Shown: in pieces, positions 33,608-42,058 of the stretch
Numbering within the stretch: position 1 is the stretch's first letter
Layout of the letters: each line of letters opens with the position of its first letter
Assembly: GCA_041396705.1 (NCBI GenBank)
Contig: JAWKYB010000021.1
Span: forward strand, 22,097-86,096
Direction: 5' to 3'
DNA: 64,000 nt
Source of the DNA: Alphaproteobacteria bacterium
GTDB lineage: Bacteria > Pseudomonadota > Alphaproteobacteria > CALKHQ01
Translations under genes and position numbers: made by a program
The notes under the pieces: model-generated
What the model was told of the DNA's origin: nothing
What the model saw: the letters and a program-made list of their open reading frames with translations, nothing else
Databases searched by the model: none

Positions 33608-35301
33608 CCGACGCCGTGCTGTTCTGGGCCGTCGCGGTGATCGTCACCGGCTTCGTGCTGTTCGCGCTGTTGCCGCCGCTGCTTGGCCGCACCGCCCGTC
33701 TCGGCGGCCGCGACGCATCCGCGCAACGGCTCTACCGCAGCCAGCTGAAGCAGATCGACGACGACGTCGCGCGCGGCCAGGTCAGCGCCGGCGAGGCCGA
33801 GACCATGCGCAGCGCGATCGCACGCCGGCTGCTGCAGGCGGCCGACGGCGCCGACAGCGCGGAGGCGAAGCCGCAGCGCGCGCGCCGGGCGCGGGGCTGG
33901 GCGGCGACGATCGCGCTGGCGGCGCCGGTCGCCGCCGTCGCCGTCTATCTCGGCGTCGGCCAGCCGGGCATGCCCGACCAGCCGATCGCCGGCCGCAAGG
34001 ACGTGGCCGACATCGAACAGGCGCGCCACACCGCCGAGGCGCTGATCAGCGAGATGACGCTTGCGGTCGAACGCGACCCCGACGACCTGCGGTCCTGGGT
34101 GCTGCTCGGCCGTGCCTATGCAGGCCTCGACCGGCTGGACGAGGCCGCCGACGCCTATGCCCATGCGGTGGCGCTGGCGCCGGGCCAGGCCGACCTCAGC
34201 GCCGCCTATGGCGAGATCCTGGTGATGCAGGCCGGCGGCCAGGTCACCGAGCCGGCGGTCGCGGCGTTCCGCGCCACGCTCGATCAGGTGCCCGACGACC
34301 CGCGTGCCCAGTATTACCTCGCGCTGGCGGACCTGCAGCGCGGAGACGCGGCCGCCGCCCTGGCCGGATGGCAGCGGTTGGCCTCGGAATCGCTGCCGGA
34401 TGCGCCATGGATGGAGGCGGTCAACGCCCGTATCGCGGAGGCCGAGCAGGTGCTGGGTGCCGACGCCACCCGACTGGCCCTCGGCGACACCCGCGACGAA
34501 GAGGCCTCCGGCGAGGCTGCCGATGCCGATGCCGCTGCGGACAGCGACGGTATCGGCGAGACCCGCATGGCGGACGCGGAGCCGGCGACCACCGAGGCGG
34601 CCCAGGCCGAACTTGCGGCGGAGGCGCAGGAGCCGCCTGCCCCGCCGCCCGCCCCGCCGGCTGCCGTCGCGGCGGCGCCGATGCCGGCCGAGCGGTCGTC
34701 GGTCCAGGGCACCGGTGCCACCGTGGCGCCGGGACCCTCGCAGCAGCAGATCGACGACATGATGGCGCTGTCGGCGGAGGAGCAGAGCCGCCGCATCGGC
34801 GAGATGGTCGCCGGGCTGGCCGCGCGTCTGCAGGACGACCCGCAGGACGTCGACGGCTGGATGATGCTGGCCCGCTCCTATGTCAACCTGGGCCAGATCG
34901 GCGAGGCGGAGAACGCGCTGGCGAACGCGAGCCGCTATGGTCCGACCCGCGTCGATGCGCAGATCGCCTATGTGCGGATGCTGCTGCAGGACCGGCCGGT
35001 CGACGCGCCGGTGCCGACCGAGGCGGTGGCCGCCCTGACCCATGTGATCGAGCAGGATCCGACCCATCCCGACGCGCTGTGGCTGCTCGGCCTCGCCGCC
35101 GCGCAGCAGCGCGACTTCCCCGGCGCGCGCCAGTATTGGCAGCGGCTGCTCGACACGCTGGAGGTCGGCAGCGAGGCCTATGTCGACGTCCAGTCCTACA
35201 TCGCCGCGCTGGCGGACGGCAGCTCCCTGCCGGACGGCACCGACGGCACGGAGAGCCCGGTGGACAGCACCAACGCCGTCGGCGGCATGCCGTCGCAATA
35301 G
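33604..35301 (+). CDS. ccmI: Cytochrome c biogenesis protein CcmI (CycH)
   Basis: Protein of 565 residues. Two N-terminal membrane helices flank a leucine-rich loop (RLYRSQLKQIDDDVARGQ) typical of CcmI. Two TPR blocks follow (about 150-300 and 395-530), separated by a low-complexity Ala/Glu/Pro linker near 340-360. CcmI captures apocytochrome c C termini for the ligation complex. It is longer than the Rhodobacter form because of the linker. ATGA overlap with ccmH. Confidence 0.92.
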   Translation: MTDAVLFWAVAVIVTGFVLFALLPPLLGRTARLGGRDASAQRLYRSQLKQIDDDVARGQVSAGEAETMRSAIARRLLQAADGADSAEAKPQRARRARGWAATIALAAPVAAVAVYLGVGQPGMPDQPIAGRKDVADIEQARHTAEALISEMTLAVERDPDDLRSWVLLGRAYAGLDRLDEAADAYAHAVALAPGQADLSAAYGEILVMQAGGQVTEPAVAAFRATLDQVPDDPRAQYYLALADLQRGDAAAALAGWQRLASESLPDAPWMEAVNARIAEAEQVLGADATRLALGDTRDEEASGEAADADAAADSDGIGETRMADAEPATTEAAQAELAAEAQEPPAPPPAPPAAVAAAPMPAERSSVQGTGATVAPGPSQQQIDDMMALSAEEQSRRIGEMVAGLAARLQDDPQDVDGWMMLARSYVNLGQIGEAENALANASRYGPTRVDAQIAYVRMLLQDRPVDAPVPTEAVAALTHVIEQDPTHPDALWLLGLAAAQQRDFPGARQYWQRLLDTLEVGSEAYVDVQSYIAALADGSSLPDGTDGTESPVDSTNAVGGMPSQ

Positions 35302-35330
35302 CCGTGGCGGACCCGCATCCGGCACCGCGC

Positions 35331-35981
35331 ATGGTGCCGCTGGCCCTTGCACGGCTGGAACCGGCCGACGCCGTCGCCGCGGCGCGCGATTTCGCGACGG
35401 CGATGGCGACCCGGCGCACCGTTCGCGACTTCGATCCGACGCCGCCGCCGCGGGAAGCGATCGAGGCGGCGCTTGCAGCGGCGGCCTCGGCGCCGTCCGG
35501 CGCCAATATGCAGCCCTGGCACTTCGTGGCGGTGAGCGATCCGGCCGTCAAGGCGCGCATCCGCACGGCGGCGGAGGAGGAGGAGCGCGCGTTTTATGAA
35601 GAGCGTGCGCCGCAGGAGTGGCTCGATGCACTCGCCCCGCTCGGCACCGACTGGCGCAAGCCGTTCCTCGAAGTCGCCCCGTACCTGATCGCCATCTTCG
35701 CCGAACGCTACGGCCGATTGCCCGACGGGCGGCGGGTGAAGCACTATTACGTCAGCGAGTCGGTCGGGATCGCCACGGGCCTTCTGATCGCCGCGCTGCA
35801 CCGGGCGGGGCTGGCGACCCTGACCCACACGCCGAGTCCGATGAGCTTCCTCAATGCGATCCTCGGACGGCCGGACAACGAGCGGCCCTATCTGCTGCTG
35901 GTCGCCGGCTACCCGGCGGAAGGCGCGACGGTGCCCGACATCGCGCGCAAACCGCTCGCCAGCGTGGTGGATTGGCTCTGA
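35331..35981 (+). CDS. Nitroreductase-family FMN flavoprotein (iodotyrosine-deiodinase-like)
   Basis: Protein of 216 residues. RRTVRDF (FMN phosphate), APSGANMQPWHFVAV, YYVSESVGIATGLLIAALHRAGL and THTPSPM resemble the nitroreductase branch that includes iodotyrosine deiodinase more than the NfsA/NfsB branch. Cytoplasmic, homodimeric and FMN-dependent in the family. Its substrate is not known. It begins 29 bases after ccmI and may be read with the ccm operon by chance. GTG 35304 is an alternative start nearly abutting the ccmI stop. Confidence 0.85.
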   Translation: MVPLALARLEPADAVAAARDFATAMATRRTVRDFDPTPPPREAIEAALAAAASAPSGANMQPWHFVAVSDPAVKARIRTAAEEEERAFYEERAPQEWLDALAPLGTDWRKPFLEVAPYLIAIFAERYGRLPDGRRVKHYYVSESVGIATGLLIAALHRAGLATLTHTPSPMSFLNAILGRPDNERPYLLLVAGYPAEGATVPDIARKPLASVVDWL

Positions 35982-36017
35982 CCCGTCCGGGTCGGACTTC
36001 TGGAGGTCTGGAACCCG

Positions 36018-37001
36018 ATGCCTCGCGTCTCTGTCGTCGCTTTCGGCAGTGCGTTGATCGCTGCCGCCCTGCCCGCACGGGCGAACGATTCCTCGGCGTC
36101 GATCGGCGCCGGCGGCCTGCAGCTGGTGCCGAACAGCGCGGTCAGCCTCGAACGCGAGGACCTGACCATCGCACCCGACCGGGTCACGGTCCGCTATGTG
36201 TTCCACAACCAGACCGCGGCCGACTTCGACACGCTGGTCGCCTTCCCGCTGCCGCCGATCGACCTCTCGCAGATGTACGAGACCGACTTCGGCATGCTGG
36301 GCACCGAATCCGACAACTACATCGGCTTTTCCGTCAGCGTGGACGGGCAGCCGGTCGAGCCGATGTCGGAGTCGCGGGCGACGGTGATCGGCCACGACGT
36401 CACCGCACGCCTGGCCGAATTCGACCTGCCGACCACGGGCTTCGACGTCGCCATGCTCGACCGCCTGGCGGCGCTGCCGCCGGCCGACCGGGCGACGCTG
36501 CAGGCCGAAGGCATCGCCCAGTTCGACGACTATGGCGGCACCGTCACCGCCTTCCCGACCTGGACCTTCCAGACCATCTACTACTGGCCGCAGCACTTCC
36601 CCGCGAACAGCGATGTCGTGATCGAGCACAGCTATCGGCCGATCGCCGGCGGTGCCCTGTTCGGCGCGGTCGATGCCGAGACGATCATGAAGGGCGACGA
36701 CGAGGCCTGGGACCGCTTTTGCCTGGATGCGAACCTGCTGCAGCAGGCGGCCGCGCGGGCCGGCACCGGCTATCTGCGTGCCTGGACGGTGGACTACATC
36801 GTCACCACGGCGAACAACTGGGCAGGGCCGATCGGCAGCTTCCACCTGACCATCGACAAGGGCGCGGCGGACTGGATGGCCGCGGCCTGCGTCGCCGGCC
36901 TGGCCGAGACCGGCCCGACCACGCTGGAGGCGACCATCGCCGACTTCACCCCGCGGGGCGAACTGGCGGTGCTTTTCCTCGAAGGGGCGCCGCTGGAATA
37001 G
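36018..37001 (+). CDS. DUF4424 secreted protein
   Basis: Protein of 327 residues with a signal peptide (cleavage near ARANDSSAS). The mature start NDSSASIGAGGLQLV, EDLTIAPDRVTVRYVFHN and LVAFPLPPIDLS match the DUF4424 family of periplasmic proteins of unknown role. A GGAGG site lies upstream of the ATG. It starts 36 bases after the nitroreductase and may share its transcript. No catalytic motif is evident. Confidence 0.8.
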   Translation: MPRVSVVAFGSALIAAALPARANDSSASIGAGGLQLVPNSAVSLEREDLTIAPDRVTVRYVFHNQTAADFDTLVAFPLPPIDLSQMYETDFGMLGTESDNYIGFSVSVDGQPVEPMSESRATVIGHDVTARLAEFDLPTTGFDVAMLDRLAALPPADRATLQAEGIAQFDDYGGTVTAFPTWTFQTIYYWPQHFPANSDVVIEHSYRPIAGGALFGAVDAETIMKGDDEAWDRFCLDANLLQQAAARAGTGYLRAWTVDYIVTTANNWAGPIGSFHLTIDKGAADWMAAACVAGLAETGPTTLEATIADFTPRGELAVLFLEGAPLE

Positions 37002-37019
37002 GCCGGCGGCGCGCCGGCC
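37001..37019. terminator. GC-rich hairpin between convergent genes
   Basis: GGCCGGCG-GCG-CGCCGGCC, an 8-base perfect stem starting in the stop codon of the DUF4424 gene and ending 6 bases before the stop of the convergent gene. It has no T tract, so it is at best a weak terminator or message-end stabiliser. Confidence 0.35.
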
Positions 37020-37025
37020 GGCGCC

Positions 37026-37745
37026 TCATCCGATCCGCACCGCGTTGGTGACGACGGGGAACACCCCGACGATCGAGGTGACGCCGCTGCTGGTTCGCAG
37101 CGACTGGAAGGCGAAGTTCCACTCGTTGCCGCAGCGATAGCCGACCGTGGTCGCGTTGCAAACGCCGCCGCCGCGATAGGCCCCCGGGTCGAGAAAGCCG
37201 ACGGAACCCTGGAATCCGAGCGACGCATAGGCGCCGGTCAGCATCGAGACCTGGTGCGCCGACTGGAGCTCGCTTCGCTCGACCTGGCTGATGCCGCGTC
37301 CGACGCGCTTTTCGAACGCGTCGACCGCGCCGGAGAACTGGCCCTTGGCATTGGCATGCGCAACCAGCACGGTCCCGTCGGGCGCCTTCGATCCGATCCC
37401 GAAGGTGCAGCCGTTCATCGTGCAGGTGAAGCAGAAGCCGGCGCCCTTGCCCAAGGCCACGAACCTGGCGGCCCCTTCCGAATATTCGCAGACATAGCTG
37501 AGCAGCGCCTTGTTCGGATCGGAATGCGCGGAGCGGCCCAGCGCCAGCACCCGGCAGTCGGTCGCCGAAGCTGTGCCACCCATCCGGCCCTTCGGAAAGT
37601 CGACCTCGCGGAACTCCAGATACTCCGGCTGGCCGGGATTCCGCGCGACGTTGATTTCCGCGGTCGGCATCACGACGTTGTCTTCGAGGAACTTGACGAT
37701 CATCGCAGGCGTGGCATTCAACCCCGAATAGTCGATGTGCAGCAT
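37026..37745 (-). CDS. Uncharacterised Cys/His protein, possibly a deamidase-like fold
   Basis: Protein of 239 residues from the ATG at 37745, chosen for its AGGGGG ribosome site; a longer start at 37808 would add a hydrophobic stretch without a clean signal peptide or lipobox. No family is recognised with confidence. The core FCFTCTMNGCTFGIGS (Cys113) followed by GTVLVAHANAKG (His130) has a Cys in a Ser/Asn-Gly-Cys turn and a His 17 residues later, as in CheD, YfiH and, roughly, CNF-type deamidases. Nine Cys in all. By eye the gene and its AT-rich upstream gap are less GC-rich than their neighbours, which may hint at transfer. Confidence 0.5.
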   Translation of the reverse strand: MLHIDYSGLNATPAMIVKFLEDNVVMPTAEINVARNPGQPEYLEFREVDFPKGRMGGTASATDCRVLALGRSAHSDPNKALLSYVCEYSEGAARFVALGKGAGFCFTCTMNGCTFGIGSKAPDGTVLVAHANAKGQFSGAVDAFEKRVGRGISQVERSELQSAHQVSMLTGAYASLGFQGSVGFLDPGAYRGGGVCNATTVGYRCGNEWNFAFQSLRTSSGVTSIVGVFPVVTNAVRIG

Positions 37746-37939
37746 TTCGCCCCCTGGCTTCGCGCGCACGCAGGAAAACCCGACCGCCAACAAAGTGATG
37801 CCGATCACAGTTTCATAAGCACCCGGTGCTTCGTCTGTTTATTGAGAGTCGTTTATGACTATTCGGAAATAAGCGCTGCAGACTCTTCTGCTATACACTT
37901 CCGAGACACGATGGCGTGACCGCACGCCGCGCCGGCGGA

Positions 37940-38875
37940 TCAGTAGCCGCGCCGTGGATCGACGCGATAGCGCGGCTCCCGGCCGGCCCACACCCGGCGA
38001 ATGTTCTCGACCAGCAGCGAGGCCGCACTGTCCGGGTTGGCCATGCTGGCCATGTGCGGCGTGATCACGAGGTCGCCGCGCGTCCAGAACGGGTGGCCGG
38101 CCGGCAGCGGTTCCTGGCGGAACACGTCGAGCGACGCGCCCGAAAGCCGGCCGTCGTCCAGCGCGGCGAGCAGGTCGGCCTCGACCAGGTGACGACCGCG
38201 GGCGCAGTTGATCAGCGCGGCGCCGCGCGGCAGCCGGTCGAACAGGCGCCGGTCGAGGATGTCCTCGGTTTCCGGCGTCAGCGGCAGCAGGCAGACCAGG
38301 ATCGCGCATTGCGGCAGCATCGCGGCCAAGCCGTCCGGCCCGTGGAAGCCGGCGACGCCGTCGATCGCGTGCGGGCTGCGGCTCCAGCCGAGCACGCGGA
38401 AGCCGAGGCCGACCAGTCCTTTCGCCGCCGCGGTGCCGAGTTCGCCCAGGCCCATCAGCCCAACGGAGCGCTCCTGCGCCGGCGGGGCGATCTCCTCGCG
38501 CCAGATGCCGGCCGCCTGCTGGCGGGCGAACATCGGCATCAGCCGATGGTGATAGAGCACGTGCAGCGCGACATATTCGGTCATGCACTGGGTCAGCAGG
38601 CCGTCGACCAGGCGTGCCACCGGCACGTGATCCGGCAGCCGCGGGTCCGACAGCAGCCCGTCGACGCCAGCGCCGAGCGACTGGATCAGGCGCAGGTTTG
38701 GCAGCGAGGCGAGCAGACCCGGCGGCGGGTTCCACACCAGCGCGCAATCGATGGCGGCGGGATCGTCGACGTCGTCCGGCCAGACGCGCAGGCGGATGTC
38801 CGGCGCCATCCGCGCCAGCTTTTCGCGCCAGGGCCCGGCCGCGTCGATCGCCGAATGGAACAGCAGCTCGGGCAT
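37940..38875 (-). CDS. Glyoxylate/hydroxypyruvate reductase A-type 2-hydroxyacid dehydrogenase
   Basis: Protein of 311 residues from the ATG at 38875. The NAD(P)-binding motif GLMGLGELGTAAA is near residue 140, and the catalytic Arg-Glu-His set appears in NCARGRHL, DVFRQEPLP and TPHMASM. RLIQSLGAGVDGL and the PLTPETEDIL region match the GhrA/YcdW subgroup. It reduces glyoxylate or hydroxypyruvate in the cytoplasm. Its ATG overlaps the stop of the DUF3253 gene (ATGA), so the two are coupled. The 194-base gap downstream, to the Cys/His gene, is AT-rich with no gene seen. Confidence 0.88.
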   Translation of the reverse strand: MPELLFHSAIDAAGPWREKLARMAPDIRLRVWPDDVDDPAAIDCALVWNPPPGLLASLPNLRLIQSLGAGVDGLLSDPRLPDHVPVARLVDGLLTQCMTEYVALHVLYHHRLMPMFARQQAAGIWREEIAPPAQERSVGLMGLGELGTAAAKGLVGLGFRVLGWSRSPHAIDGVAGFHGPDGLAAMLPQCAILVCLLPLTPETEDILDRRLFDRLPRGAALINCARGRHLVEADLLAALDDGRLSGASLDVFRQEPLPAGHPFWTRGDLVITPHMASMANPDSAASLLVENIRRVWAGREPRYRVDPRRGY

Positions 38876-39198
38876 CAGCCGTCCGCGCGGTCGCCCGCAG
38901 CGCCGGCCGGCGACGGCGCGGCCAGGCGCAGGCGATAGACACCCTTGAACGCCTCGGGATCGGCCGGTCGGCCCTTGCGCAGGATCTCGATCCGCCCGGC
39001 CTTGGCCAGCCGGACCGCGGCGAGGCGGACGCGGCCCATCAGCGCCTGCCATTGCTCCGGCGCCAGCGCGCGCGCAGCGTCGTTGGGCGCGATCGAGCCG
39101 CCGGCCGCGCAGGCACCGGCAAGGGCGAGGATTTCGGCCTCGATCGCCGCGTCGGACACGTTGCGGCGCTTCGGCGGCTGCTGGTCTGGCCTGGACAT
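38875..39198 (-). CDS. DUF3253 domain protein
   Basis: Protein of 107 residues with winged-helix-like secondary structure: AIEAEILALAGA, SIAPNDAARAL, WQALMGRVRLAAVRLAKAGRIEILRKG and FKGVYRLRLA. This is the pattern of DUF3253, small proteins often placed beside oxidoreductase genes. It may bind DNA or nucleotides, but no function is established. The stop overlaps the ghrA-like start. Confidence 0.85.
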   Translation of the reverse strand: MSRPDQQPPKRRNVSDAAIEAEILALAGACAAGGSIAPNDAARALAPEQWQALMGRVRLAAVRLAKAGRIEILRKGRPADPEAFKGVYRLRLAAPSPAGAAGDRADG

Positions 39199-39251
39199 CG
39201 GCCAGCCTTAGCTTAGGGTCTGGGTCGGCGCAACAGGCCGGCGGCGAGACC

Positions 39252-39989
39252 ATGGACGATCCGCACATTCTGCTTCTGCTGGCGGCGGTGGCCGCCTTCG
39301 TCGGGCTGCATCTCGTCCTGGCGCTGCCGGCGATTCGCGCGCGCCTTGTCGCCCGTCTCGGCACCGGACCGTTCCGCGGACTCTATGCGCTGCAATCGAC
39401 CGTGACGCTGGTGCTGACGGCCCTCGCCTATCGCGACGCACCCTATGTGCCGCTGTGGACCGTGCCCGCGCTCGCCTGGCTGCCGGTCGTGCTGATGCCG
39501 GTCGCGCTGTGGCTGGTGGTCGGCGCGCTGTCGACCCGCAACCCGACCGCGATCGGCGGCGCGGCCGCGGCAATCCCGGCCGGCGACGCCCTGCCGCTGA
39601 CCACCGCGGTCACCCGCCACCCGATGCTGTGGGGCGTGACGCTGTGGGCGCTCGGCCATCTGGCCGCCAACGGCGACCTGGCCTCGCTGTTCCTGTTCGG
39701 CGGCATGGCGGTGCTGTCGCTCGCCGGCATGGCGGGCATCGATGCCAAGAAGCGGGCGGACCCCGCCTTCGATTTCGCGGCGTTGGCCGAACGCACCTCG
39801 CTGCTGCCGCTGGCGGCGACCCTGGCCGGCCGCAACCGGCTGCGCGCCGGCTGGGCCGATGCGCTGCGGCTCGCCGTCGCGGTGCTGCTCTACGTCGGCA
39901 TCCTGCACGGCCATGCCTCGGTGTTCGGCGTCTCCCCCTACCCGCCCGGGCATGACCTGCCGGCCTCCGGCGTCACCTCCTCCCAATAG
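39252..39989 (+). CDS. NnrU family membrane protein
   Basis: Protein of 245 residues with about six membrane helices. GLHLVLALPAIRARLVARLG, FRGLYALQSTVTLVL and VTRHPMLWGVTLWALGHLAANGD match NnrU, also related to isoprenylcysteine methyltransferase-like membrane folds. NnrU was named for a link to nitrite and nitric oxide reduction, but no denitrification genes occur here. Its 3' end overlaps the convergent LysR gene by 52 bases. Confidence 0.85.
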   Translation: MDDPHILLLLAAVAAFVGLHLVLALPAIRARLVARLGTGPFRGLYALQSTVTLVLTALAYRDAPYVPLWTVPALAWLPVVLMPVALWLVVGALSTRNPTAIGGAAAAIPAGDALPLTTAVTRHPMLWGVTLWALGHLAANGDLASLFLFGGMAVLSLAGMAGIDAKKRADPAFDFAALAERTSLLPLAATLAGRNRLRAGWADALRLAVAVLLYVGILHGHASVFGVSPYPPGHDLPASGVTSSQ

Positions 39990-40870
39990 GGCCGTTCGCC
40001 GAAACGCGCGGCCAGGAAGTCGATGAACGCCCGCACCTTGGCGGACAGGTGCCGGCTGTGCGGGTAGATCGCATAGATGCCGAGCGGGTCCTCGCAATAG
40101 GCCTCCAGCGCCGGCACCAGCCGCCCTTCGTGCAGGTCGCGCCAGACGATGAAGCTGGGCAGCAGCGCGACCCCGTGGCCGGCCAGCGCGGCCTGCCGCA
40201 ACACGTCGCCGTTGTTGGCCTGCAGCCGGCCGGCGATGCGCACAGCCTGGTCGCCGAACCGCCACAGCGGTCCACGGCGCAGATAGGTGTAGACGAGGCA
40301 CTCGTGGGCGGAGAGGTCGGCCGGTACCCGCGGCACTCCGTGTCTGGCCCAATAGGCCGGCGACGCCACCAGCTTCGGCCGCGTGATTGCCAGCCGGCGC
40401 GCGATCAGGCTGGAATCGTCGAGCTCGCCGATGCGGATGGCGAGGTCGTAGCCGTCGGCGACCAGGTCTGCATAGCGGTCGTCCAGCGTCACCTGCACGT
40501 TGACCCGCGGATAGGCGCCCATGAAGCCGCACAGGCTCGGCACCACATGCAGGCTGCCGAAGCTGAACGGCATGTTGACCCGCAGCATGCCGCTCGGCTC
40601 CGCGCTCATCCGGGTGACCGCGAGCTCGGCCTCCTCGGCCTCGGCCACCAGCCGGGTGCAGCGCTCGTAGAACGCCTCGCCGATCTCGGTCAGTGCCAGC
40701 CGGCGCGTGGTCCGGTTCAGCAGCCGGGCGCCCAGCCTGTCCTCCAGCCGGCTGACGTGCTTGCTGACGGCCGACTTCGACAGGCCGAGGTCGCGGGCGG
40801 CCGCGCTGAAGCCGTTGGCTTCCACCACCTTGGCGAAGACCGCCATCGCGGCGAGGTTGTCCATCGACAT
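39938..40870 (-). CDS. LysR-family transcriptional regulator
   Basis: Protein of 310 residues. The N-terminal winged helix (LAAMAVFAKVVEANGFSAAARDLGLSKSAVSKHVSRLEDRLGARLLNRTTRRLALTEIG) is typical; the ligand-binding part contains LRVNMPFSFGSLHVVP and LDDRYADLVADGYDLAIRIG, as in the LysR subgroup with simple repressor/activator behaviour. It starts 17 bases after the stop of the SDR gene on the same strand, so the regulator and its probable target enzyme are cotranscribed. The exact inducer is unknown. Confidence 0.93.
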   Translation of the reverse strand: MSMDNLAAMAVFAKVVEANGFSAAARDLGLSKSAVSKHVSRLEDRLGARLLNRTTRRLALTEIGEAFYERCTRLVAEAEEAELAVTRMSAEPSGMLRVNMPFSFGSLHVVPSLCGFMGAYPRVNVQVTLDDRYADLVADGYDLAIRIGELDDSSLIARRLAITRPKLVASPAYWARHGVPRVPADLSAHECLVYTYLRRGPLWRFGDQAVRIAGRLQANNGDVLRQAALAGHGVALLPSFIVWRDLHEGRLVPALEAYCEDPLGIYAIYPHSRHLSAKVRAFIDFLAARFGERPYWEEVTPEAGRSCPGG

Positions 40871-40887
40871 CGCGCGGCCGCGCCCGC

Positions 40888-41697
40888 TCACATGCCCGGG
40901 TTCTCGTCGGCGGTGCCGATCACAGTCTGGTCGTATTCGATGATCGCCCCGGTCATCAGGCCGGACTCGTCGGACACCATGAAGGCGAGCGCGCGGGCGA
41001 CGTCGTCCGGCTCGATCAGCCGGCCGAACGGCTGCACCTTCGCCGCCTCCTCCAGCCAGTTCTCGCCGCGGTTGTGCACCGTGGTCTGCACCACATGCTC
41101 CCACGGGGTATTGGTCCAGCCGATGTTGAGCATGTTCACCCGGATGCGGTCGCGCTTCAGGCTGTTGGCCAGGTTGCGGGTCAGCGTCATCAGCGCGCCT
41201 TTGGTGGTGGCATAGGGCGTCAGGAACGGCGGGCCGCCATAGGCGACGATCGAGCCGACGGTGGCGATCGCCCCCGCGATCTTGTGCTTGCGCATCACGC
41301 CGACCGCGCGCTGGGCGAGGAAGAACGGCGCCCGCACGTTGACGGCGAACAGGCTGTCCCAGACCTCCGGCGTCGTGTTCTCCACCGAGCCGCGGGTCGA
41401 CAGGCCGGCGACGTTGACCAGCGCGTCCAGACGCCCGAAGCGCCGCTCGGTCTCGTCGATCACGTGGAAACAGGCGTCGACATCGGCCAGTTCCGCCTGC
41501 ACGAACAGCGCGGGACAGCCGCCGGCGCCGATGTCGGCGGCCACCGCCTCGCCGCGTGCCGCGTCGCGGCCGCAGATCGTCACGCCAGCCGCGCCGCGCG
41601 CCGCGATCAGCCGCGCCGTCGCCTCGCCGGACCCGCTGGTGCCGCCCGTCACCACCGCGACCTTGCCGGCGAATTCGCCGGACCGTTCTTCGCTCAT
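40888..41697 (-). CDS. Short-chain dehydrogenase/reductase
   Basis: Protein of 269 residues. The dinucleotide motif VVTGGTSGSGEATARLI, NVAG, Ser in VGSIVAYGG and the catalytic YATTK are all present. A longer loop (IGWTNTPWEHVVQ) after the active site shapes the substrate pocket and is shared with SDRs that act on small polyols or sugars. Substrate not assigned. Divergent from a small membrane protein gene, 160 bases away. Confidence 0.9.
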   Translation of the reverse strand: MSEERSGEFAGKVAVVTGGTSGSGEATARLIAARGAAGVTICGRDAARGEAVAADIGAGGCPALFVQAELADVDACFHVIDETERRFGRLDALVNVAGLSTRGSVENTTPEVWDSLFAVNVRAPFFLAQRAVGVMRKHKIAGAIATVGSIVAYGGPPFLTPYATTKGALMTLTRNLANSLKRDRIRVNMLNIGWTNTPWEHVVQTTVHNRGENWLEEAAKVQPFGRLIEPDDVARALAFMVSDESGLMTGAIIEYDQTVIGTADENPGM

Positions 41698-41856
41698 CGT
41701 CGTCTCCTCCCCTGATCGGTGCCCGCCTCCGGTCGTTGCCGCCGGCCGGCCCGGCGCCGATAGCGCATCGGAACGTCGGGGCGCAATCGGGAAATCGGCA
41801 AGCCGCTGGCGCCGCGCCTTAATGATTTGGCAATCGACGTCGGCTCATCTGGCATC

Positions 41857-42042
41857 ATGCACGATGCCCCCAACATCTTCGCGGCGCCGGCAAACCGATG
41901 GAGCGACCGCACCGCCGCAACGCAGGGCCCGCCCGCGCAGCCCGCACGCCAGCGGGCCGGCTGGCTGGCCGCGGCGGCGGTCTTCATCGCCTGGGGCGCA
42001 CTGGCCGCGGTGGCCGCCGCGATCTGGCTGCTCGCCGACTGA
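41857..42042 (+). CDS. Small single-pass membrane protein, hypothetical
   Basis: A 61-residue open frame with mainly G/C third bases. It has a polar N terminus and one C-terminal helix (WLAAAAVFIAWGALAAVAA). No ribosome site is obvious. No family is recognised. It ends 16 bases before the stop of the convergent HAD gene. It could also be chance coding in GC-rich DNA. Confidence 0.4.
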   Translation: MHDAPNIFAAPANRWSDRTAATQGPPAQPARQRAGWLAAAAVFIAWGALAAVAAAIWLLAD

Positions 42043-42058
42043 ACCCGACCGGCGTGCC

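Noticed and set aside
37746..37808. An upstream start making the Cys/His protein a lipoprotein or signal-peptide protein.
   Set aside because: No Lys/Arg before the hydrophobic stretch, no proper lipobox around the Cys, and a better ribosome site at the downstream ATG.
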